This document shows positions 22,409 to 30,886 of a DNA stretch of 39,358 nucleotides, piece after piece. Position numbers and translations under genes: made by a program. This DNA is from Microbacterium sp. GTDB taxonomy: Bacteria; Actinomycetota; Actinomycetes; Actinomycetales; Microbacteriaceae. Location: contig NZ_JAPLAI010000050.1 in assembly GCF_026393345.1 (NCBI RefSeq), positions 1 through 39,358 of the forward strand. The letters run 5' to 3'. A model generated the notes under the pieces. That model searched no databases. It had not been told where the DNA came from and saw only the letters and a list, made by a program, of their open reading frames with translations. How positions within the stretch are numbered: position 1 is the stretch's first letter; each line of letters begins with the position of its first letter.

Positions 22409-23304
22409 CACAGTCTCCCCACCCGCTCCCCGCCGACCTCTGCGGCCGGGCCTTCTTCGTCGCCGAACACCCCGAGATCCCGCGCAGCCGCACCCGCGCG
22501 AGTGACCTCTGGACTCCCGTCCGCGGCGTCCGCCTCCCCGCCGACATGCATGACCTCGTCGACCGCTGTCGTGCTCATGCCCTCACGCTGCCGCTCGGGG
22601 CGGTCTTCAGCGACGCGACGGCAGGGCGCCTCCGGATGCTGCCGCTGCCGCGACGCCTCACAGACGACACCCTCCACGTCACGGTGCCGCACGGCACACG
22701 TGCGCCACGGCGCCGCGATCGCGTGCACGGCCACTCGCGTGCGCTTGAACCTGCGGACTGCGCCTGGCTCTTCGGCATCCCGGTCACAAGCCCGTCGCGA
22801 ACCTACCTCGATCTGGCGAGCACGCTGGACCTGCGTGAGCTCGTCGCCGTGGGCGACCGCCTCCTCTCCGCGCGTGACCCTCTGGCCGGTATCGCGGATC
22901 TCCGCACGATCGTCGCCCATCACTCCGGCGCCCGCGGGGCGAAAATCGCCCGCCTCGCGCTGGAACTCCTTACCGACCGGGCCGAGTCGCCGAAGGAATC
23001 GGAACTGCGGATATTGCTCATCGAGGCCGGCTACGCCGATCTCGATGTGAATGTCGAGGTCTTCGACGATGCCGGGACCTTCGTGGCTCGGGTGGATCTC
23101 GCGCTGACGCGGCTACGCATCGCGATCGAGTACGAAGGCGACCACCACCGCGACCGCGCACAGTGGCAGCGGGATCTGGCCCGACGCCGGCGGCTTGAGG
23201 CGGTCGGGTGGACCTACATCACGGTGACCCAGACGGACCTCGAGCACCCCGTCCCTCTCCTCGCTGATCTCGCTGCCGCCGTCTCTCGCGCGAGTGGGCA
23301 GTAG
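22405..23304 (+). CDS. DUF559/Vsr-fold nuclease-domain protein, palindrome-flanked
   Basis: A soluble protein of 299 residues. The N-terminal part (about 1-180) resembles the AbiEi-like front of many actinobacterial endonuclease-domain proteins (RGVRLPADM, later GIPVTSPSRTYLDLA). The C-terminal part is a DUF559/very-short-patch-repair-like fold: VARVDLALTRLRIAIEYEGD, then RDLARRRRLEAVGWTYITVT. The expected acidic residues (Asp in VDLA, Glu in EYEGD) are present, so nuclease chemistry is plausible. ATG 22405 is the first in-frame start. The stop codon and the final residues SRASGQ are encoded by the left arm of palindrome B2. No partner gene is present, and the function is unknown. Confidence 0.78.
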   Translation: MAQSPHPLPADLCGRAFFVAEHPEIPRSRTRASDLWTPVRGVRLPADMHDLVDRCRAHALTLPLGAVFSDATAGRLRMLPLPRRLTDDTLHVTVPHGTRAPRRRDRVHGHSRALEPADCAWLFGIPVTSPSRTYLDLASTLDLRELVAVGDRLLSARDPLAGIADLRTIVAHHSGARGAKIARLALELLTDRAESPKESELRILLIEAGYADLDVNVEVFDDAGTFVARVDLALTRLRIAIEYEGDHHRDRAQWQRDLARRRRLEAVGWTYITVTQTDLEHPVPLLADLAAAVSRASGQ

Positions 23305-23352
23305 CGGCGGGCTTGCGGTCGCCCAAAGTCACCACGACTGCCCACTCGCGCA
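23286..23352. repeat. palindrome B2
   Basis: A second copy of the palindrome at 22241-22306 in the same orientation. The left arm CGCGCGAGTGGGCAGT overlaps the last codons and stop of the DUF559-like gene. The right arm reads ACCACGACTGCCCACTCGCG, identical to the right arm of copy B1 over about 20 bases. The loop differs more. It lies between two convergent genes and may terminate both. Confidence 0.87.
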
Positions 23353-23376
23353 AGGAATACGAGCGCGAAGGGCTCG

Positions 23377-25278
23377 TCAGCGAAGGCGGTCGCGGAGCTC
23401 GTCCTCGGCCACGCGGGAAGACGCCATCTGCTGCGCGGCGAGGTCGGCGTAGAGTCCGCCGGCGGCGAGCAGGTCGCTGTGCGTGCCGGATTCGACGATG
23501 CGACCTGCATCGATCACATGGATGACGTCCGCGCCGATGATGGTCGAGAGCCGGTGGGCGATCGTGATGGTCGTGCGGCCTCGCGCCGCCGCATCCAGGG
23601 CCTCCTGCACGATCCGCTCCGAGACCGTGTCGAGCGCCGAAGTCGCCTCGTCGAGCAGCAGCACCGGCGGGTCTTTCAGCAGCACACGCGCGATCGCGAT
23701 CCGCTGCTTCTCACCGCCCGAGAGCCGGTATCCGCGCTCCCCCACGACGGTCTGGTAGCCGTGCTCGAAACCGCTGATCACGTGATGGATGCTGGCGGCG
23801 CGGCACACCTCTTCGAGCTCAGCGTCGGTGGCGTCCGGCTTTGCGTACCGCAGGTTCTCGGCGATGGTCGCATGGAACAGGTAGGTCTCCTGCGTGACGA
23901 TACCGATCTGGTCGACGATGGAGCGGGCGGTCAGGTCGCGGACGTCCGCTCCGGCCAGGAGCACCTGACCGCTGCTCGCCTCGTATAGGCGCGGCACGAG
24001 GTAGAGGATCGTCGTCTTTCCGGCTCCGCTCGGCCCGACGAAGGCGACGTGCTGACCCGGCTCCGCGACGAAGGACACGCCGGAGAGGGTGGCCGGGAGC
24101 ACCTCCGACGCCCCGGGATAGCGGAAGCCCACATCGCGGAACTCCACCTGCCCGAGCGGTCCGGGGGCGTCCGCCGCATCCTTCGCGCCGGGGCGGTCCA
24201 CGATGGCCGGGCGCAGGTCGAGATATTCGAATATTCGAGCGAAGACGGCGGAAGAGGTCTGCAGGTCGAGTGCCACCCGCATGAGCCCCATGAGCGGTTG
24301 CAGCAGGCGTGCCTGCACCGTGGTGAAGGCGACGATCGTGCCCGCTGTGATGGTGTCGGCACCGCCGGTGATGAGAAAACCCGCGACGAGGTAGATGATC
24401 GCGGGCACGGAGGCCATGATCACGCCGACGACGGCGAAGAAGCCCTGTCCGCTCATCGCCCGGCGTACCTGCAGGGCGACCTGGTTGCTGTTCTCCGCGC
24501 GATAGCGGTCGGACTCGTCTCCCTGACGGTTGAACGACTTCGCCAGCAGGATGCCGGACACGCTCAGGCTCTCCTGGGTGATCGCACTGAGCTCCGACAG
24601 CGATTCCTGCGTCTGACCGGCGATGCGCGCGCGCACCTGTCCGACACGGCGTTGCACCAGGGCAAGCACCGGCATGAGGAAGACGGCGATGAGCGTCAGT
24701 CGCCAGTCAATGATGACCATGGCGATGAGCGACGCGACGACCGTGACCGTGTTGCCGAGGATGCTGGTGACCGTGTTGGTGAGCACGTCGGAGACCGCGC
24801 CGACATCGTTCTGCAGCCGGGACTGGATGACACCGGTGCGGGTGCGGGCGAAGAACCCCATCTCCATCGACTGCAGGTGGTCGAACAGGCGCACGCGCAG
24901 GTCACCGGTGACCTGGTTCCCGACCGTGGAGGTCAACCATGTCTGCACCACGTTGACGCCGGCCGACAGCAGGAACAGCCCGATCATGGCGGCGACGAGG
25001 CGCGCCAGCAGCGAGAGGTCTACCGCGCCGCCGTCCGTCGGAAACAGCGCATCGTCGAACACCCGCTGCACGATCAGCGGCGGGATCACCGCAATCCCGG
25101 CGCCGAGGACCACGAGGACCGCCGTCACCGCGAGTCGCCCACGGTACGGACGGAACAGCGCACGGATGCGGCGCCCGAGATCCGGGATGCGGGGGGCCTC
25201 GGAGTTCGCACGCCGCTGGGCCTCGATGTTCACACCGCGGAACTTCGCCGCCTGCGTGGGAGGTCCGCTCATGCTCAT
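23377..25278 (-). CDS. ABC exporter, fused membrane and ATPase domains
   Basis: Half-transporter of the MsbA/MdlB multidrug-lipid exporter type, 633 residues, expected to act as a dimer in the membrane. The six-helix domain occupies about 45-330. The ATPase has Walker A VGPSGAGKTT (about 415-424), the signature RLSGGEKQR (about 518-526), Walker B VLLLDEATSALD and the H-loop IAHRLST. ATG 25276-25278 overlaps the stop of the upstream DUF1345-type gene. A second ATG two codons later (MSGPP) is an alternative start. The substrate cannot be deduced. Confidence 0.93.
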   Translation of the reverse strand: MSMSGPPTQAAKFRGVNIEAQRRANSEAPRIPDLGRRIRALFRPYRGRLAVTAVLVVLGAGIAVIPPLIVQRVFDDALFPTDGGAVDLSLLARLVAAMIGLFLLSAGVNVVQTWLTSTVGNQVTGDLRVRLFDHLQSMEMGFFARTRTGVIQSRLQNDVGAVSDVLTNTVTSILGNTVTVVASLIAMVIIDWRLTLIAVFLMPVLALVQRRVGQVRARIAGQTQESLSELSAITQESLSVSGILLAKSFNRQGDESDRYRAENSNQVALQVRRAMSGQGFFAVVGVIMASVPAIIYLVAGFLITGGADTITAGTIVAFTTVQARLLQPLMGLMRVALDLQTSSAVFARIFEYLDLRPAIVDRPGAKDAADAPGPLGQVEFRDVGFRYPGASEVLPATLSGVSFVAEPGQHVAFVGPSGAGKTTILYLVPRLYEASSGQVLLAGADVRDLTARSIVDQIGIVTQETYLFHATIAENLRYAKPDATDAELEEVCRAASIHHVISGFEHGYQTVVGERGYRLSGGEKQRIAIARVLLKDPPVLLLDEATSALDTVSERIVQEALDAAARGRTTITIAHRLSTIIGADVIHVIDAGRIVESGTHSDLLAAGGLYADLAAQQMASSRVAEDELRDRLR

Positions 25279-26066
25279 GGCCTCAGCCTAGGTGTCCGCG
25301 CAACCCCCGGGGCTGCCGCATCCGGTCCCGATATGGTGTCGGCATGACCACTTCCGAGACTCCCGACCCACTGCGCAACGAGGCCCTCGCCGACCTGAAG
25401 AAGCAGGACATCGACAAGCTGATCACCCCGGACGAGATCGTCTTCCAGGGCATCAGCGATCCGCAGCCCCGCGCCGAACAGGTAGGCCAGCAAGGTCTGC
25501 CCGATGACCAGGCGCCGGATCGCGTTCGTCCGGATGTTGGTGTCGGCGATCTGATAGGTCATGCCGAGGCCGAGTGACACATACGCGAAGTCGGTGTACA
25601 TCGGATCCTCCTTCTGGTTGAAGTCGATCCCGCCGATGGGGTCGCCGTAGTAGGCGGCCGCCAGGCGCAGCGTGTAGTCGGTCTGGTTCAGAGCCCAGGA
25701 TGCGGCGACGCTCACCACCGCGATCGCCGCGGCCGTGAGCGCTTCGGCGCGAGGTTCGTCACCGGTCAGCAGCAGCACCAGGGCCACCGCGGCGAGGCTC
25801 GCGAGAGAGCCGGCGATCGACACGATGCGGGCTACGGAGCGACCGGGATCCTCGTGGCGCGCGTGCTCCCGGGTCTGTGCTGCATCCATCGGCCAAATGA
25901 GCCGTGCGACCCACACCACCTGGATGAGGGCGAACACCGCCCATCCGGCAAGCAGGGCGGCGATGACGCCGAGGAACGGCAGCGTCACGACGACCGCGAG
26001 GACCGCGCCAGCCAGGCCCACGGCGCCTCGCACGAGGATCGATGACGAGTAGCGCCGTTCGCTCAT
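25275..26066 (-). CDS. DUF1345 family membrane protein with rewritten C-terminus
   Basis: The frame starts MSERRYSSSILVRGAVGLAG and follows the DUF1345 membrane family: four or five helices and the characteristic DFAYVSLGLGMTYQIADTNI, then RRLVIGQTLLAYLFGA. Family members go on with one more helix and end. Here, from about 25475 downward, the frame enters sequence that is antisense to a gene fragment on the plus strand and reads LRIADALEDDLVRGDQLVDV and a further 47 or so residues without a membrane helix. The last helix has therefore been lost through a deletion. The stop accidentally overlaps the exporter start (ATGA). The protein may be non-functional. Confidence 0.75.
   Translation of the reverse strand: MSERRYSSSILVRGAVGLAGAVLAVVVTLPFLGVIAALLAGWAVFALIQVVWVARLIWPMDAAQTREHARHEDPGRSVARIVSIAGSLASLAAVALVLLLTGDEPRAEALTAAAIAVVSVAASWALNQTDYTLRLAAAYYGDPIGGIDFNQKEDPMYTDFAYVSLGLGMTYQIADTNIRTNAIRRLVIGQTLLAYLFGAGLRIADALEDDLVRGDQLVDVLLLQVGEGLVAQWVGSLGSGHADTISGPDAAAPGVARTPRLRP
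25332..25337 (+). promoter_or_regulatory. -10 box of a leaderless gene start
   Basis: TATGGT is separated from the ATG at 25344 by exactly six bases, the spacing expected when transcription begins at the start codon. Confidence 0.55.
25344..25475 (+). pseudogene. 5' fragment of an unrecognised gene
   Basis: The frame opens MTTSETPDPLRNEALADLKK and continues to VFQGISDPQP, a hydrophilic sequence with convincing coding character and its own promoter box. From about 25460-25475 the DNA changes to the reverse complement of a DUF1345 gene, and the frame continues only as antisense to 25577. So about 40 residues of an intact N-terminus survive. I do not recognise the family. Confidence 0.6.
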
Positions 26067-26170
26067 GCTCGAATGATTCCACGGAACGGGAATGTCATGT
26101 CGCAGGCGCCCGTTACGCTCGGAGACGCCCGTTCGGGCCGAGTTCCCGCGCAACATTCTTGGAGACGACG

Positions 26171-27673
26171 ATGACCGCCGCCCCGATCACCGGGTCCGTG
26201 CCCACGAGCACCGGCTCGGCTCCGGTCGTCCGCAACGACAACCGCGTCATCTGGCTGCTGCTGGGCGCGGCGTTCGTGGCGATCCTCAACGAGACCACGA
26301 TGGGCGTCGCGATCCCGCACCTCATCACCGATCTGCGCATCACGGCCGTCGCGGCGCAGTGGTTGACGACCGCGTTCATGCTGACCATGGCGATCGTCAT
26401 CCCGATCACGGGATTCCTCCTGCAGCGTTTCGGCACACGGATCGTCTTCATCGCCGCGATGACCCTGTTCTCGGCGGGAACGCTCATCGCACTCCTCGCC
26501 CCCGGGTTCGAGGTGCTCGTCGCCGCCCGGGTCGTGCAGGCCTCGGGCACGGCGATCATGATGCCGCTGCTGATGACCACCATCATGACCGTGGTGCCGT
26601 CGCACGAGCGCGGACGGATGATGGGCCGGGTGAGCATCGTGATGGCGCTCGCGCCCGCGATCGGCCCGACGATGTCGGGATTCATCCTCGACCACCTGGG
26701 CTGGCGCTGGATCTTCGGCATCGTCCTCCCCATCGCCCTGGTCGCCCTGGTCGTCGGTGCCCGCTGGATCCACAACGTGAGCGAGCAGAAACGCGCCCGC
26801 ATCGACGTGCTGTCGGTCGTGCTGTCGGCGTTCGGCTTCGGCGGCCTGGTCTTCGGTCTCAGCCAGATCGGCGGCGGGGAAAGCGCGTCCGGTCAGACGG
26901 ATGCGGCGGCAGCGGCCCTCGCTACCCTCACCCTGGTGGTGTCCCTGAGCATCGGTGTCGTCTCGCTCGCCCTGTTCGTCTGGCGCCAGCTGCGACTGCA
27001 GCGCACCGACCGGGCCCTCCTCGACATGCGCGTGTTCCGCTTCGGCAACTTCTCGCTGTCGGTGGCGCACTTCGCGGTGCTGTCGCTCGCGTTCTTCGGC
27101 ACCATCACCGTGCTGCCGCTGTACATGCAGAATTCCGCCGGCCTCTCCGCGACCGACGCCGGCCTGGTCGTCCTTCCCGGGTCACTGGCGATGGGCTTCG
27201 CCGGCCCCCTCATCGGCCGCATCTACGACCGGTGGGGAACGCGAGTGCTGCTGCTTCCCGGCAGCATCCTCACCGTCGCCCTCCTGTGGTTCTTCACCAG
27301 CCTGAGCGAGAACACCCCGGTGTGGGAGCTCCTCATCGTGCAGACGTTCCTGTCGCTCGGCCTGGCGATGTCGTTCACGCCGCTGTTCACCGCATCCCTC
27401 GGTTCGCTTCCGCCGCACCTGTACTCACACGGCAGCGCCGTGGTCAGCACCGTGCAGCAGGTGGCGGGGGCCGCGGGTATCGCGGTGATGATCACGATCG
27501 TCAACGCCGGGTTCGTCGGCGCGGAGGCTGCGGGAGCGTCCGAGGATGCCGCGTGGGCCGCCGGTGCGCGGATGGCGTTCCTCTTCGCGGCGATCGTCGC
27601 GATCCCCACCATCCTCGGTGCAATCTTCATCAAGAAGCCGGCCGACGTCATCGACGTCCCGTTCGCGCACTGA
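26171..27673 (+). CDS. MFS drug exporter, DHA2 (EmrB/QacA) type
   Basis: Proton-driven membrane exporter of 500 residues with about 14 hydrophobic helices. Family signatures include ILNETTMGVAIPHLITDLRI in helix 1, WLTTAFMLTMAIVIPITGFL, the motif A-like RFGTRIVFIAAM, and the antiporter motif C region IVMALAPAIGPTMSGFILDH. The ATG at 26171 follows GGAGA at 5 bases; the longer open frame upstream lacks these features. It is transcribed divergently from the DUF1345-type gene. No regulator is adjacent. The substrate is unknown. Confidence 0.92.
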   Translation: MTAAPITGSVPTSTGSAPVVRNDNRVIWLLLGAAFVAILNETTMGVAIPHLITDLRITAVAAQWLTTAFMLTMAIVIPITGFLLQRFGTRIVFIAAMTLFSAGTLIALLAPGFEVLVAARVVQASGTAIMMPLLMTTIMTVVPSHERGRMMGRVSIVMALAPAIGPTMSGFILDHLGWRWIFGIVLPIALVALVVGARWIHNVSEQKRARIDVLSVVLSAFGFGGLVFGLSQIGGGESASGQTDAAAAALATLTLVVSLSIGVVSLALFVWRQLRLQRTDRALLDMRVFRFGNFSLSVAHFAVLSLAFFGTITVLPLYMQNSAGLSATDAGLVVLPGSLAMGFAGPLIGRIYDRWGTRVLLLPGSILTVALLWFFTSLSENTPVWELLIVQTFLSLGLAMSFTPLFTASLGSLPPHLYSHGSAVVSTVQQVAGAAGIAVMITIVNAGFVGAEAAGASEDAAWAAGARMAFLFAAIVAIPTILGAIFIKKPADVIDVPFAH

Positions 27674-27715
27674 GGCGTGTCAACCCCGTCCGACGGACGC
27701 GTGACAACCGTCAGC

Positions 27716-28273
27716 ATGGATGACGTGACAGATCTCATCGGGAAGAAGGTCGCCTTCTTGGCGACGACGGGATACGAGGACTCCGAGCTGACGTCGCCGT
27801 GGAATGCGGTCCAGCTCGCGGGCGGCACGCCGGTGATGGTGTCGCCGGCCTCCGATCGCATCGAGGGCAAGAACGGTCACCTGCAGACAGTGGACCTGGC
27901 GGCCGCCGATGCGGACGCGAACGACTTCGACGCACTCGTGCTGCCGGGCGGTGTCGTCAACGCGGATCATCTACGGATGGATGCGGATGCCGTCGCGTTC
28001 GCAAAGGACTTCTTCGTCCAACACAAGCCGGTGGGCGCTATCTGTCACGCCGCATGGACGCTGATCGAGGCGGAGGTGGTCGAGGGCCGGACGCTCACGA
28101 GCTATCCGAGCCTGAAGACGGATCTGCGCAACGCCGGCGCAACCTGGGTCGATGAAGAGGTGGTGGTCGACGAGGGGCTGGTGAGCAGCCGGACTCCCGA
28201 CGACCTGCCCGCGTTCAACGCGAAGCTCGTCGAGGAGATCGCCGAGGGGAAGCACTCCGGCCAGACCGCCTGA
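27716..28273 (+). CDS. DJ-1/PfpI family protein (type 1 glutamine amidotransferase fold)
   Basis: A 185-residue DJ-1/PfpI superfamily protein. The nucleophile elbow is AICHAAW with the active-site Cys, and the conserved acidic residue is in GYEDSELTSPWNAVQ. LVLPGGVVNADHLRMD and LTSYPSLKTDLRNAGATWVD are typical of the PfpI/YhbO/YraA branch linked to stress and glycation or protease activity. ATG 27716 is preferred because homologues start near DLIGKKVAFL; a GTG at 27677 would add 13 residues. Neither start has a clear ribosome-binding site. Confidence 0.9.
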   Translation: MDDVTDLIGKKVAFLATTGYEDSELTSPWNAVQLAGGTPVMVSPASDRIEGKNGHLQTVDLAAADADANDFDALVLPGGVVNADHLRMDADAVAFAKDFFVQHKPVGAICHAAWTLIEAEVVEGRTLTSYPSLKTDLRNAGATWVDEEVVVDEGLVSSRTPDDLPAFNAKLVEEIAEGKHSGQTA

Positions 28274-28277
28274 GGGT

Positions 28278-28403
28278 TCAGCCCAGGCTGCAGCTGCCTC
28301 CGCAACAGGAGTCGGCGGCATCCTCCGGCGAGATCAGCGGGAGGAGGCGGGCTTCTGGCGCGAGCGGCTCGAGCGGAGTCGTCGGCTGTGAAACGGTGGA
28401 CAT
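28278..28403 (-). CDS. Cys-rich microprotein, 41 residues
   Basis: A small gene starting ATGTCCACCGTTTCACAG on the minus strand. The protein starts MSTVSQPTTPLEPLAPEARL and ends in DAADSCCGGSCSLG, with three of its last nine residues Cys. An in-frame TAG six codons upstream fixes the ATG as the only start. A TACGAT box (28410-28415) lies six bases before the ATG, as for a leaderless transcript. The cluster CCxxxC could bind a metal or be redox-active; that is inference. It is convergent with the DJ-1 gene, 4 bases apart, so it is not an upstream leader of that gene. I do not recognise a named family. Confidence 0.65.
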   Translation of the reverse strand: MSTVSQPTTPLEPLAPEARLLPLISPEDAADSCCGGSCSLG

Positions 28404-28409
28404 CGCTCC

Positions 28410-28415
28410 ATCGTA
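28410..28415 (-). promoter_or_regulatory. -10 box of the leaderless microprotein gene
   Basis: TACGAT on the minus strand, six bases from the ATG of the 41-residue microprotein. Confidence 0.55.
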
Positions 28416-28458
28416 CGACTATCCGGCGCTCTGTGGGCCGCACCGGAGCGCGGCGTCA

Positions 28459-29043
28459 TCAGCCGAAGATCTGTGTCGCGATCTCCGAGAGGAAGGCACG
28501 GGCGTTGCGGTTGACGCTGGCCAGATAGATCCAGACGCCATCCCGGGCGACGATCATCTCCTCGGTGTTCTCGCCCGAGCCGGGCAGGGTGCAGAAGTCG
28601 GCGCCGAAGTCGTCGGACACCTGGCAGCTGTAGCCCTGGGCGGGCAGGTCGCCCACGGCCGAGGTGACAGCCTCCGGCGTCGCGGTGCTGATCAGGAGCA
28701 GCAGGCCGGTCGCGTCACCCACGATCCAGTCGCAGCCGAGGGCGAGCGTGGCACCGTCCGGGGCTAGCCGCACGAAACCCTCCCCATTGCTCTGGAGGGT
28801 CATGTCGCCGACGGTCTCTTGGCGCGTCGCGTCGGTGGCGAGGGCGTTGCAGTCGGTCGGGAGAGTCACCGGTGCGGACGTTTCGGTCGGCGCCGGCGCG
28901 GCGGTGGGCGTGGGGGTCATGACACTCGCGGAGGAGGTCGGGGTGACGGTGGGCGCCGGCTCCGAGCCCCCGCATCCGCTCAGCAGGAGGACCGCGGTCG
29001 ACACCGCGACCGCAGCGATCGTGATGCGTGCACGTCGGATCAT
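28459..29043 (-). CDS. putative lipoprotein with a DUF3558-like look
   Basis: A secreted lipoprotein of 194 residues. The signal peptide is MIRRARITIAAVAVSTAVLL with lipobox LSGC. A Pro/Thr/Ala-rich linker follows, then a globular domain containing four Cys residues (LPTDCNALA, LGCDWIVGD, YSCQVSD, DFCTLPG), probably two disulfides. The pattern of a Cys-paired domain after a PT-rich linker is like actinobacterial surface lipoproteins, but I cannot place it in a family. ATG 29043 is chosen because the signal peptide starts there; the open frame extends 14 codons further. Confidence 0.8.
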   Translation of the reverse strand: MIRRARITIAAVAVSTAVLLLSGCGGSEPAPTVTPTSSASVMTPTPTAAPAPTETSAPVTLPTDCNALATDATRQETVGDMTLQSNGEGFVRLAPDGATLALGCDWIVGDATGLLLLISTATPEAVTSAVGDLPAQGYSCQVSDDFGADFCTLPGSGENTEEMIVARDGVWIYLASVNRNARAFLSEIATQIFG

Positions 29044-29127
29044 GTCAGCCCCCAAGCCTCGGAACACCCCTGTCGTGGACACCACTGTGCCGTACGCCGT
29101 GCCGCCGCGCGAGAGGAATCCGCCTGA

Positions 29128-29928
29128 TCAGTGCTGGCAGGAGGGGCAGTACTGCGCCGTGGTTCCGCCGAACGCGATGTCAACGATGGTTCCGCCGCAT
29201 CCCGGGCAGGGCTCGCCGGTGCGTCCGTGCACTGCCATCGCCGCCACTTTGGCGGCTTTCATCTCCTCGGGCGGGAGACCGCGCCGCGCGTCGATCGCGC
29301 CCCGAATGGTCGTCGTCCGCGCGGTGTACAGCCGGTCGAGGGCCTCGTCGTCCAGGGCGCTGGCGTAGACGGTCGGCGCGATCTTGGCCGCGAACAGGAT
29401 CTCATCCGAATAGGCGTTGCCGATCCCGGCGAGCGATTCCTGCTCCTGCAGGATCGCCTTGATCATCTTCCGGCGGCCGTCGACAGCGCGCCGGAAGTCG
29501 GCACGGGTGAAGCTGAGGTCAGCAGGATCGGGTCCGAGTTTGCGGACGCCGGGGACGTCTGCCGTCTCGGGGACGATCCACACCCCGACCGAGCGGAACT
29601 CACCGGCGTCAACGAGGTCGATCGTTGCCCCGTCGTCGAGGCCGAGCCGCGCGACGACCTCTGCGCCCGCCGCCTCCGCGGGCCGCGTGTCGTGCCAGCG
29701 GACCCATCCGTGACGACCGAGACTGCACACCACATGGTTCGCGCCGGCGTCGATGTCGAGGTACTTCCCGAACCGCAGGACACCGTTCACCTGCTCCCCC
29801 GCCGGATCCGGTGCGGGCCGTGTCTTCAACACGCGCTGGTCGCGCACAGTAAAGGTGCGGATGCGGTGGCCGACCATCCGCTTCGCGAGGAATTCGGCGA
29901 GTGCCTGAACTTCGGGTGACTCCGGCAT
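29128..29928 (-). CDS. Fpg/Nei family DNA glycosylase
   Basis: Base-excision repair glycosylase/AP lyase of 266 residues. The N-terminus MPESPEVQALAEFLAKRMVG carries the catalytic Pro2 and Glu3. The H2TH region includes LQEQESLAGIGNAYSDEILF with the conserved Asn. A zinc finger closes the protein (PCPGCGG, later CPSC, with the intervening FGGTTAQY in the usual finger loop). It removes oxidised bases; whether it is closer to MutM or Nei cannot be settled by eye. It lies behind the lipoprotein gene by 84 bases on the same strand. Confidence 0.93.
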   Translation of the reverse strand: MPESPEVQALAEFLAKRMVGHRIRTFTVRDQRVLKTRPAPDPAGEQVNGVLRFGKYLDIDAGANHVVCSLGRHGWVRWHDTRPAEAAGAEVVARLGLDDGATIDLVDAGEFRSVGVWIVPETADVPGVRKLGPDPADLSFTRADFRRAVDGRRKMIKAILQEQESLAGIGNAYSDEILFAAKIAPTVYASALDDEALDRLYTARTTTIRGAIDARRGLPPEEMKAAKVAAMAVHGRTGEPCPGCGGTIVDIAFGGTTAQYCPSCQH

Positions 29929-29974
29929 GAGGGCATCCTGTCACGTGTGGCGGGCACCGGCATCGGGCTGTGGA

Positions 29975-30712
29975 CTACGCCATTCCGGTGCCGAGGAGCG
30001 TGCCGATGAGGTAGGTCGCGCCGAGGGCCAGGACGCCGCCGATGACGACGCGGAGCGTGGGGCGCAGCATCCGGCTCCCGCCGAGCCGCGCACCCAGCGC
30101 GCCCGTGATGGCGAGGGCGAGGAGGACGAGGACGAACGTCGCCGGGATGCGGATCGCCTCGGGGAGCAGGATCGCCAGGAAGGGGATGAGGCCACCCACG
30201 GTGAACGCGATCGCCGAGGCGAGAGCCGCCCGCCACGGGCTGACGAGGTCGTTCCGGTCGATGTTCAGTTCTGCGGAAAGGTGAGCAGCGAGGGCGTCGT
30301 GTGCGGTGAGCTCCTCCGCGACCTTCCGGGCGGTCTCCCTCGAGATGCCCTTGGCCTGGTAGAGGCCGGCGAGCTCCTCCAACTCCTCCTCCGGCATCTC
30401 CTGCAACTCATGCGTCTCCTTGGCGATGAGGGATTTCTCGCTGTCGCTCTGGCTGCTGACCGAAACGTATTCTCCGAGCGCCATGGAGATCGCGCCACCG
30501 ACGAGAGCGGCGACGCCCGCGGTGAGGATCGGTGCCAGATCGTTCGTCGCGCCCGCGACACCGACCACGATTGCCGCGACCGAGACGATCCCGTCGTTGG
30601 CGCCGAGCACCCCGGCACGCAGCCAGTTGAGTCGACCGGAGATCCCCGCTGCGTGCGGTTCGTTCGGGTGGGCGGGAAGAGTGTCAGTTGTCACGATGTC
30701 CTTCGGGGTCAC
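29975..30712 (-). CDS. VIT1/CCC1 family iron or manganese transporter
   Basis: Membrane protein of 245 residues with about five helices. The first two helices (GVLGANDGIVSVAAIVVGVA, VGGAISMALGEYVSVSSQSD) carry the conserved Asp and Glu of the VIT family. A central acidic helical loop (HELQEMPEEELEELAGLYQA) matches the metal-binding domain of plant and yeast VIT1/CCC1. It probably moves Fe2+ or Mn2+ out of the cytoplasm. The start is GTG 30710-30712. It is divergent from the LysR-domain gene across 174 bases. Confidence 0.9.
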   Translation of the reverse strand: MTPKDIVTTDTLPAHPNEPHAAGISGRLNWLRAGVLGANDGIVSVAAIVVGVAGATNDLAPILTAGVAALVGGAISMALGEYVSVSSQSDSEKSLIAKETHELQEMPEEELEELAGLYQAKGISRETARKVAEELTAHDALAAHLSAELNIDRNDLVSPWRAALASAIAFTVGGLIPFLAILLPEAIRIPATFVLVLLALAITGALGARLGGSRMLRPTLRVVIGGVLALGATYLIGTLLGTGMA

Positions 30713-30886
30713 GGTGTCCTGCGGGTCGGGCGACCTGGATCACGATACGCCGGCGTCGATGTCGTTGTCGTTGTCCGCGACATGGGTACTCTTCCGTGAC
30801 ATCGCGCACGCCCCTCTCCCGCGTGTGGAGAACGCTCGCACGCACCCCTGCGACAATGGAGAAGCTGACGGACGGAAGGCATCCCT

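Noticed and set aside
22341..22488. Short frame starting GTG 22341 behind a perfect AGGAGG, overlapping the DUF559-like start
   Set aside because: The ribosome-binding site is good, but the encoded 48 or so residues look like ordinary out-of-frame sequence; too weak to list as a gene.
30760..30780. GTCGTT-like triplet repeats in the VIT/LysR-domain intergenic region
   Set aside because: Only about three imperfect units; no evidence of a functional repeat.
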